A DNA stretch of 23,678 nucleotides from Dehalococcoidia bacterium (GCA_012965485.1 DTSF01000276.1:1-23678), one strand, 5' to 3'. Counted from the stretch's first letter, positions 1 to 6,535 are shown. A program made the numbers and translations. Notes: generated by a model from the sequence alone, not told the origin.

Positions 1-85
1 GGTCTGCATCAAGCAGCCAGGTGATACGTGCTGCCGCTTCTTTTGCGGTTACTTGGTTGATGGTCTTAAGAAATGTGTTTGTCAT
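1..85 (-). CDS. N-terminus of an unknown protein (runs off the window)
   Basis: Only the first 28 codons are inside the window. The protein begins MTNTFLKTINQ and continues to ...WLLDAD at the edge. The ATG at 83-85 is preceded by a strong purine-rich ribosome site (GGGGGAG, about 3-4 nt before the ATG), which is why I accept it as a real start. It lies 21 nt downstream of the truncated enolase-superfamily fragment on the same strand, so the two may once have been co-transcribed. I do not recognise the family from so short a piece. Confidence 0.55.
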   Translation of the reverse strand, partial: MTNTFLKTINQVTAKEAAARITWLLDAD

Positions 86-106
86 TTGCTCCCCCTTGGT
101 TGATAC

Positions 107-310
107 CTATTTGTAACACATAACCATAGTGCCTGTCAAATAAATCGACATAGGCATTACTTTTAAATTTCTTCCTGCCTCGGAAATACCGGTTATACCT
201 TCGTTAGTGTGTACTTGCAAGAGGAGACGGCCCGGCCTGCCCACAAAGCTTCTTGCATTGTTTCCCTGAGGTGCTCGGATACGATTTACGGTAATATCGG
301 TGATTTTCAA
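107..310 (-). pseudogene. Enolase-superfamily (mandelate racemase/muconate lactonizing) N-terminal fragment
   Basis: The 67-residue reading frame starts MKITDITVNRIRAP and reaches LLLQVHTNEGITGISEAG, which is the classical first beta-hairpin and strand region of the MR_MLE N-terminal domain (usual form 'V.V.T.eGitGiGEa'). Family members are about 370-420 residues; here similarity stops near residue 46, and the last ~20 residues (KVMPMSIYL...) look like unrelated read-through before a stop. The start is TTG (308-310) with a very good ribosome site (GAGGGAGG, 5 nt spacer), so the front end is intact while the catalytic barrel is missing. The next gene on the strand begins 21 nt later. I read this as a gene truncated by deletion or rearrangement rather than a functional short protein. 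What was lost, and its substrate, cannot be told. Confidence 0.65.
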
Positions 311-354
311 TTTGGCCTCCCTCTTTTATATAGAAATTTATTATTAAGTTGGGG

Positions 355-906
355 TCATTTCTTTTTTTTGATCAATAGAACTGCAGCCGCAGTGGACAGT
401 AAACCAACGGCTGAGCCGACAACGATCTTCAGGGGATGCTTTCTAGCTGATTTATACAATGGCATGAGTTTGTTTCCTACCGCGACGGAAGTCTCTTTTC
501 CTGCATCCACAGCACTTTTTACATAACTGATTCTCGATTTTTTTAAATTCGGATCAGAAATCTGGGTTGGAATATTAATCGAACCAATAATCCTTCCCGC
601 CTCTTGAGATAAAAGCTCGGGATTGGCGGAAAATTCTTTCCAAATTGCCAATTCCATTCTGCTTCCTTTCTGCATACCAGAGGCCTCCCTAGGATCCAAG
701 GTTGCAAATTTCCGAAGCTTTAGGGCAATAGCATCGGGGTTTCTAAATTTAATGGGATCAGATGTAGTAGATGGGTCTGTAAGATGCCTCAAAAAGGCGC
801 TTAGCTCTTTGGCCTCAATGCTATTTTCCCGTACACGCCCATGGTTCATATACGTGTGAAGCGCCAGGATTGTTTCCTCTCTGCTCCATGGGGGTATTCT
901 TGCCAT
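355..906 (-). CDS. Membrane-anchored protein with HNH-endonuclease-type N-terminal domain
   Basis: The start is the ATG at 904-906 (MARIPPWSREE), supported by AAGGA 8 nt upstream; an upstream in-frame start at 972 would add 22 unconvincing residues. Residues 1-105 match the pattern of the domain at the front of many McrA-like HNH endonucleases: WSREETILAL near the start, KFRNPDAIALKLRKFATLDP at residues 53-72, then WKEFSANPELL at 89-99. The HNH catalytic domain that usually follows is absent. Instead there is an amphipathic stretch (residues 120-155), one hydrophobic segment (about 159-179) and a KKKK end, giving a C-terminally anchored membrane protein; this tail resembles the ends of DUF883/ElaB-type proteins. 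The role is unknown. By inference it could be a membrane-tethered DNA- or protein-binding module. The divergent RNase D gene begins 115 nt away. Confidence 0.7.
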   Translation of the reverse strand: MARIPPWSREETILALHTYMNHGRVRENSIEAKELSAFLRHLTDPSTTSDPIKFRNPDAIALKLRKFATLDPREASGMQKGSRMELAIWKEFSANPELLSQEAGRIIGSINIPTQISDPNLKKSRISYVKSAVDAGKETSVAVGNKLMPLYKSARKHPLKIVVGSAVGLLSTAAAVLLIKKKK

Positions 907-1021
907 GTTGTTGTCCTTGCTTGTTATATGGATTTGAAACTTACATAAAGATTGAAAATTCTGCAAACTCAAAGGGCGAATTCTATTAGGTTATACTTCA
1001 TGTAAGAAATAAAATTCATAA

Positions 1022-2176
1022 ATGAGTTTAAGAGTCATAGACGAGACACCCAAAATTCTAACTTCATCAGATGATCTAGAGAAGATCATTGAAGATTCAT
1101 TGTCTAACCGTTATGTAAGCATTGACATAGAGGGAAACGGGTTTTTTAAATATCCAGAATTTGTATGTCTGATTCAACTTTGCGTAGGTGAGGATATTTA
1201 CCTTGTTGATCCATTAGCAATAGATGACATATCTTCTCTAGGCAAGGTGCTTGATAACGATAAAATTGTCAAAATCCTTCATGCCGGTGATTATGATATT
1301 CGTAGCCTGAATAGAGATTATGATTTTTCCTTCCACAATGTGTTTGACACCAGCCTGGCCGCTGCCCTTTTAGGATCAAAGAAACTGGGTCTCGATTCTG
1401 TTTTGAAAGAATATATCGATGCTGATGTGACCAAAGATAAAAAGCTTCAGAGAAGTGACTGGAGTATACGACCCCTTAGCAAAGAGGCTAGGAAGTATGC
1501 GGCGGATGATGTCAGGTATTTGTTCAGGGCTATGGAAGTTATGACGAGCAAACTTGAAAACCTGGGACGGATTTCATGGTTGAAAGAGGAATGTGAGAGG
1601 TTGCAACTTGTAAAGTTCAATCGTAGGGATGAGGAGACAGCCTTTTTAGACGTTAAAGGGAGTAAAAACCTAGATGGTAAGGCTTTGTCCGTGTTGCAAT
1701 CCTTATATTCCGTCCGAGAAGATGAGGCTATAGGCCGAGATCGTCCCCCTTTCAAAATTGTAGGGGATTCAGTACTAGTGGCTATTGCCAGGAAACCTCA
1801 TTCGGATTATTCAGAGATTAAGGGAATTGGTATGTGGGGTCGTTCTCAGGTATCGAAACGGATTAGAAAAATAGCGGCAGAAGCCCTTAATCAGCCCCCG
1901 GTTGAACGACCTCGCAGGCAAAACATAAGAACAAACGTTATGTCGAACCAAGAAAGAGAAAAGGCTAATGTCAGGTTGAAAGAGTTAAAGGAATGGAGGA
2001 AGACGCTGGGCGATGGTCTTTGTATAGACCCTAGTCTTTTGTGGCCAACCATTAGTCTCGACAGACTCTCCAAAGATCCAAGTAGGTTTAAGGAAGAGGT
2101 TTCAGAACCTCAAGTAAGGAAATGGCAATACCTAGAATTCGGGAAAGAATTAGAAGATAAATTAGCATGTTTGTAG
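1022..2176 (+). CDS. rnd: Ribonuclease D (DEDD 3'-5' exoribonuclease with HRDC domain)
   Basis: This 384-residue protein has the full DEDDy exonuclease signature. Exo I is SIDIEGNGF with D35 and E37; Exo II is ILHAGDYDIRSL with D92; Exo III is YAADDVRYL with Y159 and D163. An HRDC domain follows (around residues 210-290, including LYSVREDEAIGRDRPP). The length and domain order fit bacterial RNase D, which trims 3' ends of tRNA precursors and other structured RNAs in the cytoplasm using two divalent metal ions. A second HRDC-like C-terminal part (about 300-384) contains a conserved-looking WRK..G....PSLLWP motif, as in typical RNase D. The ATG at 1022 has only a weak AT-rich leader; a TATACT box at 992-997 may be its -10 element. 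The broken endonuclease gene follows 34 nt downstream on the same strand. Confidence 0.93.
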   Translation: MSLRVIDETPKILTSSDDLEKIIEDSLSNRYVSIDIEGNGFFKYPEFVCLIQLCVGEDIYLVDPLAIDDISSLGKVLDNDKIVKILHAGDYDIRSLNRDYDFSFHNVFDTSLAAALLGSKKLGLDSVLKEYIDADVTKDKKLQRSDWSIRPLSKEARKYAADDVRYLFRAMEVMTSKLENLGRISWLKEECERLQLVKFNRRDEETAFLDVKGSKNLDGKALSVLQSLYSVREDEAIGRDRPPFKIVGDSVLVAIARKPHSDYSEIKGIGMWGRSQVSKRIRKIAAEALNQPPVERPRRQNIRTNVMSNQEREKANVRLKELKEWRKTLGDGLCIDPSLLWPTISLDRLSKDPSRFKEEVSEPQVRKWQYLEFGKELEDKLACL

Positions 2177-2210
2177 TGGCCTACATCACCATCAACTAAG
2201 AGGTATATGC

Positions 2211-2570
2211 ATGGATTTTTTAGTCTCGTGGTGATTATTACTTATTTTATCGGGGGGTTTATTTTTTGTTACCGGCCTTTGCTTCAAACTTAAATCTGCA
2301 GTCTCGGAGCTGAAATCACGGATTAGAAGTCAGTCCACCCGATACGGACAAATAACTTAACAGTTTTTACCCCTAGTGGAAGCTTATCCTTGGGATAGCA
2401 AACAATTTAGATTTCTAGGCAGTCCAATCGATGGGATACAGTTTGAAGAAGACAAAATAGTTTTGGTGGAATTCAAGTCTTCTTCCAGTCAGATGTCTGT
2501 CAAGCAAAGAAAAATAAAAGAATTGGTTGAACAAGGGAAAGTTGAATTTGAATTGATAAGAGTAGGGTAA
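2211..2570 (+). pseudogene. Holliday-junction-resolvase-like endonuclease (PF10107 type) with two in-frame stops
   Basis: Reading one frame from ATG 2211 to TAA 2568-2570 gives a 119-codon gene with a TGA at codon 8 (2232-2234) and a TAA at codon 50 (2358-2360). The conceptual protein has the family layout: an N-terminal membrane segment (LLLILSGGLFFVTGL), a short charged helix (SELKSRIRSQSTRYG), then the nuclease core with RFLGSPIDGIQF, VLVEFKSSSSQMS and an end of VEFELIRV. The core carries the D and E-x-K residues of archaeal resolvase-like nucleases. The ribosome site AAGAGG lies 7 nt before ATG 2211. Because both stops sit inside otherwise clean family sequence, one change each would restore it (TGG or similar at codon 8; GAA or CAA at codon 50). 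A GTG-initiated 64-residue product from 2376 remains open, but it lacks the membrane segment. Confidence 0.75.
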
Positions 2571-2594
2571 AAAGCATAAAAAGGTTTTAACGAT

Positions 2595-3668
2595 ATGAGC
2601 AGTTTATTCACCCCCATCACGATAAGAGGGGAAGAAATACGAAACAGGCTTTTTGTAGCACCCATGTGTCAATATTCGGCTAATAATGAAGATGGCGTGG
2701 CAACAGATTGGCATATGGTTCATTTAGGGACTAGGGCAGTAGGAGGTGCTGGGCTTGTTATGGCTGAGGCGACGGCAGTATCCCCGGAGGGAAGAATATC
2801 GCCGCAAGATTTGGGTATTTGGTCTGATGAACAGGCTTTTGCGTTGCGGCCGATTGCCAGTTTTATTGATTCGCAAGGCGCAACCCCCTCAATTCAGCTA
2901 GCTCATGCAGGTAGGAAGGCATCACACAAAAGACCCTGGGAAGGTGGCGATGTTTTAACAAAGGAGGATGATGGATGGGATATAGTGGGACCGAGTCCGC
3001 TTGCATTTGACGAAGGGTGGGTTGTCCCTGATGAATTGACAATAGAGGATATAGATTCAATCATTTCAGACTTCTCCATATCTGCAGTCAGGTCTGTTGA
3101 AGCGGGATTTAGAGTTTTGGAATTACATTTAGCTCATGGCTATTTGGCTTGTGAATTCATGTCACCGTTATCCAATCATAGGAACGACAGCTATGGGGGA
3201 ACGTTGAGGAACAGGTGTCGATTACCCATAGATATTGTCTCAGCAGTAAGAAAAGTTATTCCAGAGTCTATGCCGTTATTGGCTCGCATATCTGCAACAG
3301 AATATATGTCAGACGGATGGTCGCTTGAAGATTCAATAGAACTCTCAGGTTGGTTAAAGGAGGAGGGTGTCGATATGATAGATTGTTCATCCGGTGGAAA
3401 TTCACCGTCTCAAAATTTGGATGCATTCCCTGGTTATCAGGTACTGTTTGCGACTGCTATAAAAAGAGAAGTTGGGATATTAACTGGAGCAGTTGGAATG
3501 ATTACCGACGCTTCTCAAGCTGAGCAAACTCTGCGAAATGGAGAAGCAGATGCTATTCTTCTGGGGAGAGAACTACTTAGGAATCCTTACTGGCCGTTGA
3601 ACGCCCAGGTTGAGTTGGATGGTCAAGATTCTGTATGGCCACCTCAGTATGTGAGGGCGAGGCGGTAG
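2595..3668 (+). CDS. Old yellow enzyme family NADH:flavin oxidoreductase, YqjM/NamA-like
   Basis: The 357-residue protein is a full-length FMN-dependent TIM barrel. Class III (YqjM/NamA-like) marks are present: VAPMCQYSA with C25 and Y27 near the flavin, DWHMVHLG, QLAHAGRKAS (Q101), the H-x-x-H substrate-binding pair in HLAHGYLACEF (H178, H181), PLSNHRNDSYGG, and the phosphate-binding end GAVGMITDASQAE / ADAILLGRELLRNPYWP. Such enzymes reduce the C=C bond of alpha,beta-unsaturated carbonyl compounds using NAD(P)H. The natural substrate cannot be read from the sequence. An AAAAGG run lies about 9-10 nt before ATG 2595. It follows the broken endonuclease gene by 24 nt and is convergent with a 49-residue membrane protein gene. 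Confidence 0.92.
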   Translation: MSSLFTPITIRGEEIRNRLFVAPMCQYSANNEDGVATDWHMVHLGTRAVGGAGLVMAEATAVSPEGRISPQDLGIWSDEQAFALRPIASFIDSQGATPSIQLAHAGRKASHKRPWEGGDVLTKEDDGWDIVGPSPLAFDEGWVVPDELTIEDIDSIISDFSISAVRSVEAGFRVLELHLAHGYLACEFMSPLSNHRNDSYGGTLRNRCRLPIDIVSAVRKVIPESMPLLARISATEYMSDGWSLEDSIELSGWLKEEGVDMIDCSSGGNSPSQNLDAFPGYQVLFATAIKREVGILTGAVGMITDASQAEQTLRNGEADAILLGRELLRNPYWPLNAQVELDGQDSVWPPQYVRARR

Positions 3669-3683
3669 ATAATAAATATAGAT

Positions 3684-3833
3684 TTATTTAAGCCAGTTTC
3701 GGATCAAAAAAACACCGATTCCAATTACGAAGCCGGCCGCTGTAAGTTCAACACTTCCTTTTATGAGTCCTCCAGTAACGAGTCCCAATGACACAGAAAA
3801 TACGCCGACAAGAATAAACCAACCCTTACTCAT
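3684..3833 (-). CDS. Small two-helix membrane protein (49 aa)
   Basis: This small frame begins ATG at 3831-3833 (MSKGWFILVGVFSVSLG) and ends TAA at 3684-3686. AAAGGA precedes the start by about 9 nt, a good ribosome site. The product has two hydrophobic segments (about residues 5-23 and 31-45) separated by GGLIKGSVEL, with a positively charged end (RNWLK), so it should be a small inner-membrane hairpin protein. It fills the otherwise empty space between the old yellow enzyme and the CinA-like gene. I recognise no family. The ribosome site, membrane-protein composition and position support it as real. Confidence 0.55.
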   Translation of the reverse strand: MSKGWFILVGVFSVSLGLVTGGLIKGSVELTAAGFVIGIGVFLIRNWLK

Positions 3834-3944
3834 AGAATATTTTCCTTTGTATTAATTGACTTTAACGTTTATCTTAACCGGTAAGAGGACATTACAAATA
3901 GATTGTTTTAGGACAGTCTTTATTAGCTAAATAGAGGAGTGGGC

Positions 3945-4436
3945 ATGGACATGAAAATTTTGCGATTAGCGAACCTAGCAGCGGATCTTTTAATTGAATC
4001 TAATCAAACTATTGGAATTGCAGAATCATCTTCTGGTGGTTTAATTGCTGCACATTTATTGGCGATACCTGGAGCCTCCAGATATTTTATGGGTGGGTCC
4101 GTTATATATACCAGAGTAGCGCAACGCAATTTATTAGGGGTAAATGATGAACAAATGGAGGGGTTGAGAGCTTCCACAGAGCAATATGCCTCCCTAAATG
4201 CCAAAACCATACGGGAATTGCTGGGTACCACATGGGGGTTGAGTGAAACTGGAGCCACTGGCCCTACGGGGAACCGGTATGGAGATTCTGCTGGCCATTC
4301 TTGTATTGGTGTTTCGGGTCCTTTGTCTCGCACCAAAACTTTGGAAACCGCTGTCGAACAAAGAGAGGAAAATATGGTCTCTTTTACCAAGGCGTCTTTA
4401 GCGTTTCTAATAGAGTGCCTGGAAGAGAATCGTTAA
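3945..4436 (+). CDS. CinA C-terminal domain protein (PncC-like nicotinamide-nucleotide amidohydrolase)
   Basis: The 163-residue protein is a stand-alone CinA C-terminal domain. Family marks are AESSSGGLIAA (catalytic-type Ser28), GGSVIYTRVAQRNLLGV (residues 51-66) and the glycine-rich SETGATGPTGN loop, with R140 near the end. Typical PncC enzymes deamidate nicotinamide mononucleotide to nicotinic acid mononucleotide in NAD recycling. Here the lysine expected in the 'YSNEAK' segment is replaced by Q60, and the loop is TGATGPTG rather than TGIAGPGG, so activity on NMN is uncertain. I chose ATG 3945 because GAGGAG ends 5 nt upstream; GTG 3939 overlaps that site, and ATG 3951 is also possible. 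Confidence 0.82.
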   Translation: MDMKILRLANLAADLLIESNQTIGIAESSSGGLIAAHLLAIPGASRYFMGGSVIYTRVAQRNLLGVNDEQMEGLRASTEQYASLNAKTIRELLGTTWGLSETGATGPTGNRYGDSAGHSCIGVSGPLSRTKTLETAVEQREENMVSFTKASLAFLIECLEENR

Positions 4437-4478
4437 CTCAAAAATTTTGGTGTTATGAGATACAGCTAAAGTTACCAT

Positions 4479-4655
4479 ATGGCACCTATTTTTAATTTCT
4501 ATTTTCGGGCCATAAAATTTCTTTCGGGAGCTCCCATAGCTTTCAAAATAATTTTGGGATTTCTGTTTTTATCATTTTTATGTTTTGTTTTTGCTAGTCC
4601 TCCGACAAGGAAAGAAGATTTCCGAGACCAGAGGACTCACAATCCTAAACTCTAA
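4479..4655 (+). CDS. Possible small single-pass membrane protein (58 aa)
   Basis: The open frame runs from ATG 4479 to TAA 4653-4655. It has a hydrophobic stretch at about residues 20-39 (AFKIILGFLFLSFLCFVFAS) followed by a short charged, proline-containing tail ending HNPKL. It fills the space after the CinA-like gene, and its last 11 bases overlap the end of the convergent NHL gene. No good ribosome site precedes the ATG. The only support is the open frame and its membrane-like composition, which AT-rich DNA can produce by chance, so this is a tentative call. Confidence 0.3.
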   Translation: MAPIFNFYFRAIKFLSGAPIAFKIILGFLFLSFLCFVFASPPTRKEDFRDQRTHNPKL

Positions 4656-5568
4656 TAAATTTTTGAAGTCGGGCACCGTCCAAAGTTTCCCCGACATAAA
4701 GGCTTCCCTCTGAGTCAATCCCAACTGCGTGAGCGGCCACTATATCACCAGCTGTATGTGTGTCAGCACCCCATCCACCCAGCCACTGTCCATTTTTTGT
4801 CATAATTTTGACTCCGGAATGAGGAGTAACAACGGTGACTTCATCAGCATCAGGACCAGTTCCTTGCCTCATGCCAAGTTCAGCCACGTACATTGCTCCG
4901 TCATTACCATGCAAAATTTCATTCGGTCTGTGAACTCCTCTCCATTCTGAGACATATTGTCCCGATGATGAAAAAATCTGAATTCGGCTGTTCTCACGGT
5001 CTGCCACATAAACAAGACCAGAAGGGTCTACCTCAACGCCGTGTGGAGTCATAAATTGTCCGGGTCCAGTTCCTCTTTCACCCCATGACCCAATTAACTT
5101 TCCTTCAGGTGTGTAATGATGAACTCTGGAGTTACCGTATCCGTCAGAAATATAGATTGACCCGTCGAGACCAAAAGCTATGTCAGTGGGTTTGTTAAAG
5201 GGTTCGCCACTTTGCTCAGGTGCGGGCTCATTTGGGGTACCCAACATCATCAACTGTTCGCCTTCAGCTGACCATTTACGCACAGTATGGTCACCTATAT
5301 CGGTTGTCCATATGGAATCGGCTGGCCCAACTTGTACGTGATGGGCCGATGAGAAACTATTCTCACCCCACGTGGCTAGAATAGTTCCGTCTTTATCTAA
5401 TACAATCATTGGGTGTTCGCTTCTGTTGTAGGCGAAAATACGATCTTGACTATCAACGCATACTCCCACCACGTGATTCCATTCCCAGCCACTTGGTAGA
5501 GGAGCCCAACTGGGAACATTTTCATATGTGTACTCGCCGTAACTTACTCGTAAAGGTTTGGTTGCCAT
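4645..5568 (-). CDS. NHL-repeat beta-propeller protein (peptidyl-hydroxyglycine lyase-like)
   Basis: The 307-residue protein is built of repeated NHL-type blades, each with a 'D..G.iyV.D..n.Ri..f...G' pattern, for example FGLDGSIYISDGYGNSRVHHY and DPSGLVYVADRENSRIQIF, with HGVEV and AVGIDSEGSLYVGE blades toward the end. It fits a six-bladed propeller of the kind found in the lyase half of peptidylglycine alpha-amidating enzymes and in many bacterial NHL proteins. No signal peptide is visible, so a cytoplasmic location is likely. ATG 5566-5568 has AAGGAG 6 nt upstream. Enzymatic function is unproven; a sugar-lactone or binding role is equally possible. It diverges from the zinc-ribbon gene at 5789. 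Confidence 0.82.
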   Translation of the reverse strand: MATKPLRVSYGEYTYENVPSWAPLPSGWEWNHVVGVCVDSQDRIFAYNRSEHPMIVLDKDGTILATWGENSFSSAHHVQVGPADSIWTTDIGDHTVRKWSAEGEQLMMLGTPNEPAPEQSGEPFNKPTDIAFGLDGSIYISDGYGNSRVHHYTPEGKLIGSWGERGTGPGQFMTPHGVEVDPSGLVYVADRENSRIQIFSSSGQYVSEWRGVHRPNEILHGNDGAMYVAELGMRQGTGPDADEVTVVTPHSGVKIMTKNGQWLGGWGADTHTAGDIVAAHAVGIDSEGSLYVGETLDGARLQKFIRV

Positions 5569-5695
5569 TACTTTCTCCTTGAAATATTCGTTATCTGATC
5601 ACAGAAGCCTTGTTTAGGTAAAGGTGTTTTGTAGGGTCGGAACTATACTTTGTTGATTGGAGCTATTCAATATATGGAATCTCCATTTCTTTTGA

Positions 5696-5724
5696 TTGAC
5701 AGTATTTTTGGCGAACGATAGACT
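5696..5724 (+). promoter_or_regulatory. Sigma-70-type promoter for the zinc-ribbon gene
   Basis: TTGACA (5696-5701), a 17-nt spacer and TAGACT (5719-5724) form a near-consensus housekeeping promoter about 65 bp before the ATG at 5789. It lies in the divergent region between the NHL gene and the zinc-ribbon gene and points to the latter. It predicts a leader of about 55-60 nt. Confidence 0.5.
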
Positions 5725-5788
5725 CTTTGGGATGAACGTGAGTCACTTGATACTGTTTTATTAATGATTGTGAATTAAGGAGAAAAGA

Positions 5789-5980
5789 ATGCCGAAATAT
5801 AGCTGCGGGGATTGCGGGATGGAAGTACATCCTATTACTTGTGGGAAATGTGGAACAGAATTGACCCATGTAAATATTGAGAAAGATGACGGTACTACAG
5901 TTGGTGTAGCAGAATGTACTAACGGCTGTGGCAAAATCAAGTCACCAATGTGCTGTGGACATGATATGGCTGCCGCGTAG
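5789..5980 (+). CDS. Small zinc-ribbon / metal-binding protein (63 aa, eight Cys)
   Basis: The 63-residue protein has CxxC knuckles at C6/C9 and C18/C21, a further C43/C47 pair, and a C55-C56-G-H58 end (MCCGHDM). This gives eight cysteines plus one histidine, enough for two zinc (or iron) sites. AAGGAG sits just upstream of ATG 5789, and a strong promoter and an intrinsic terminator bracket it, so it is a well-expressed monocistronic unit. The CCGHDM tail recalls the metal-binding ends of rubredoxin- or desulfoferrodoxin-like small proteins, but I cannot name the family. The role could be nucleic-acid binding, metal handling or redox. Confidence 0.8.
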   Translation: MPKYSCGDCGMEVHPITCGKCGTELTHVNIEKDDGTTVGVAECTNGCGKIKSPMCCGHDMAAA

Positions 5981-6006
5981 GTGGACTAATTTGAACAAAG
6001 TAACGA

Positions 6007-6038
6007 AATGGGTCGCTTTTGAGCGACCCATTTTTATT
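6007..6038 (+). terminator. Intrinsic terminator after the zinc-ribbon gene
   Basis: A perfect 11-bp inverted repeat (AATGGGTCGCT at 6007-6017 and AGCGACCCATT at 6022-6032) with a TTTG loop is followed by a T-rich tract (TTTATTT). It lies 27 nt after the zinc-ribbon stop and just before the thioredoxin-like gene, so that gene must have its own promoter or depend on read-through. Confidence 0.88.
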
Positions 6039-6049
6039 TGATACCGGGT

Positions 6050-6535
6050 ATGTTCACTATCTTAAACCAATATTCATACGTATTGGTTTCTCTTTTTATT
6101 TTAACGATAGCTTTTTTGTTGGCCTACCGTACTTTTTCAATAAGAATTGCTTTATTGTCGGTTCTAATTCTTATGGTGGGTGTAGTTTTTTTCCAAAATT
6201 CCTTGACCAGCCCCTCTGATGAGATAAAGGATATTTCTGGTTGGGACTCATTGCACAATTCTGGTCGCCCCGTATTACTGTACTTATATTCCGATTTTTG
6301 AATTGGGTGTCTATCTATGAAACCTGCCGTCGACAGGTTGGAAGTGCAACTGGGCCAGAAGTTAATATTCGTCAGGCTAGAAGTGCAAAGCCGTGTTGGC
6401 AAGATCTTATATGACAAATACGATGGAAAGTTAGTACCAACGTTCATAATCTTTGATCAATCTGGAGCTATTCGTTACATAACTAATGGTGTCCCTGACC
6501 ATTCTTTAATTAATTCTATGTTGGCTGATAATTGA
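6050..6535 (+). CDS. Membrane-tethered thioredoxin-like protein with in-frame TGA in CxxC (candidate selenoprotein)
   Basis: One frame from ATG 6050 to TGA 6533-6535 gives 161 residues if the TGA at 6299-6301 (codon 84) is read through. Two membrane segments (about residues 9-26 and 33-49) are followed by a thioredoxin fold: PVLLYLYSDF, then the TGA, then IGCLSMKPAVDRLE, later VPTFIIFDQSG with the cis-proline of thioredoxins. Aligned to the standard W-C-G-P-C-K-x-M-x-P active site, the TGA falls exactly on the first Cys and C87 on the second, giving U-I-G-C. A hairpin at 6321-6339 sits where bacterial SECIS elements do. The likely role is a thiol/selenol-disulfide oxidoreductase domain on the outer face of the cytoplasmic membrane. 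The alternative is a Cys codon mutated to a stop (pseudogene). The start lacks a good ribosome site. Confidence 0.6.
6321..6339 (+). promoter_or_regulatory. Candidate bacterial SECIS hairpin
   Basis: AACCTG (6321-6326) and CAGGTT (6334-6339) form a perfect 6-bp stem with loop CCGTCGA. The apical loop begins 25 nt after the in-frame TGA, within the 16-37 nt window usual for bacterial SECIS elements. If C6327 pairs with G6332 (A6333 bulged), the loop becomes CGUC with G in its second position, as bacterial SECIS loops require. This is a fold by eye; short hairpins also arise by chance. Confidence 0.4.

Noticed and set aside
2211..2570. TGA at codon 8 of the endonuclease gene as a second selenocysteine codon
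   Set aside because: It lies in a membrane segment with no Cys partner, and a TAA also interrupts the gene, so decay fits better.
3670..3687. AT-only inverted repeat AATAAAT/ATTTATT after the old yellow enzyme gene
   Set aside because: Weak A/T stem; it overlaps the end of the convergent 49-residue gene and could be chance.
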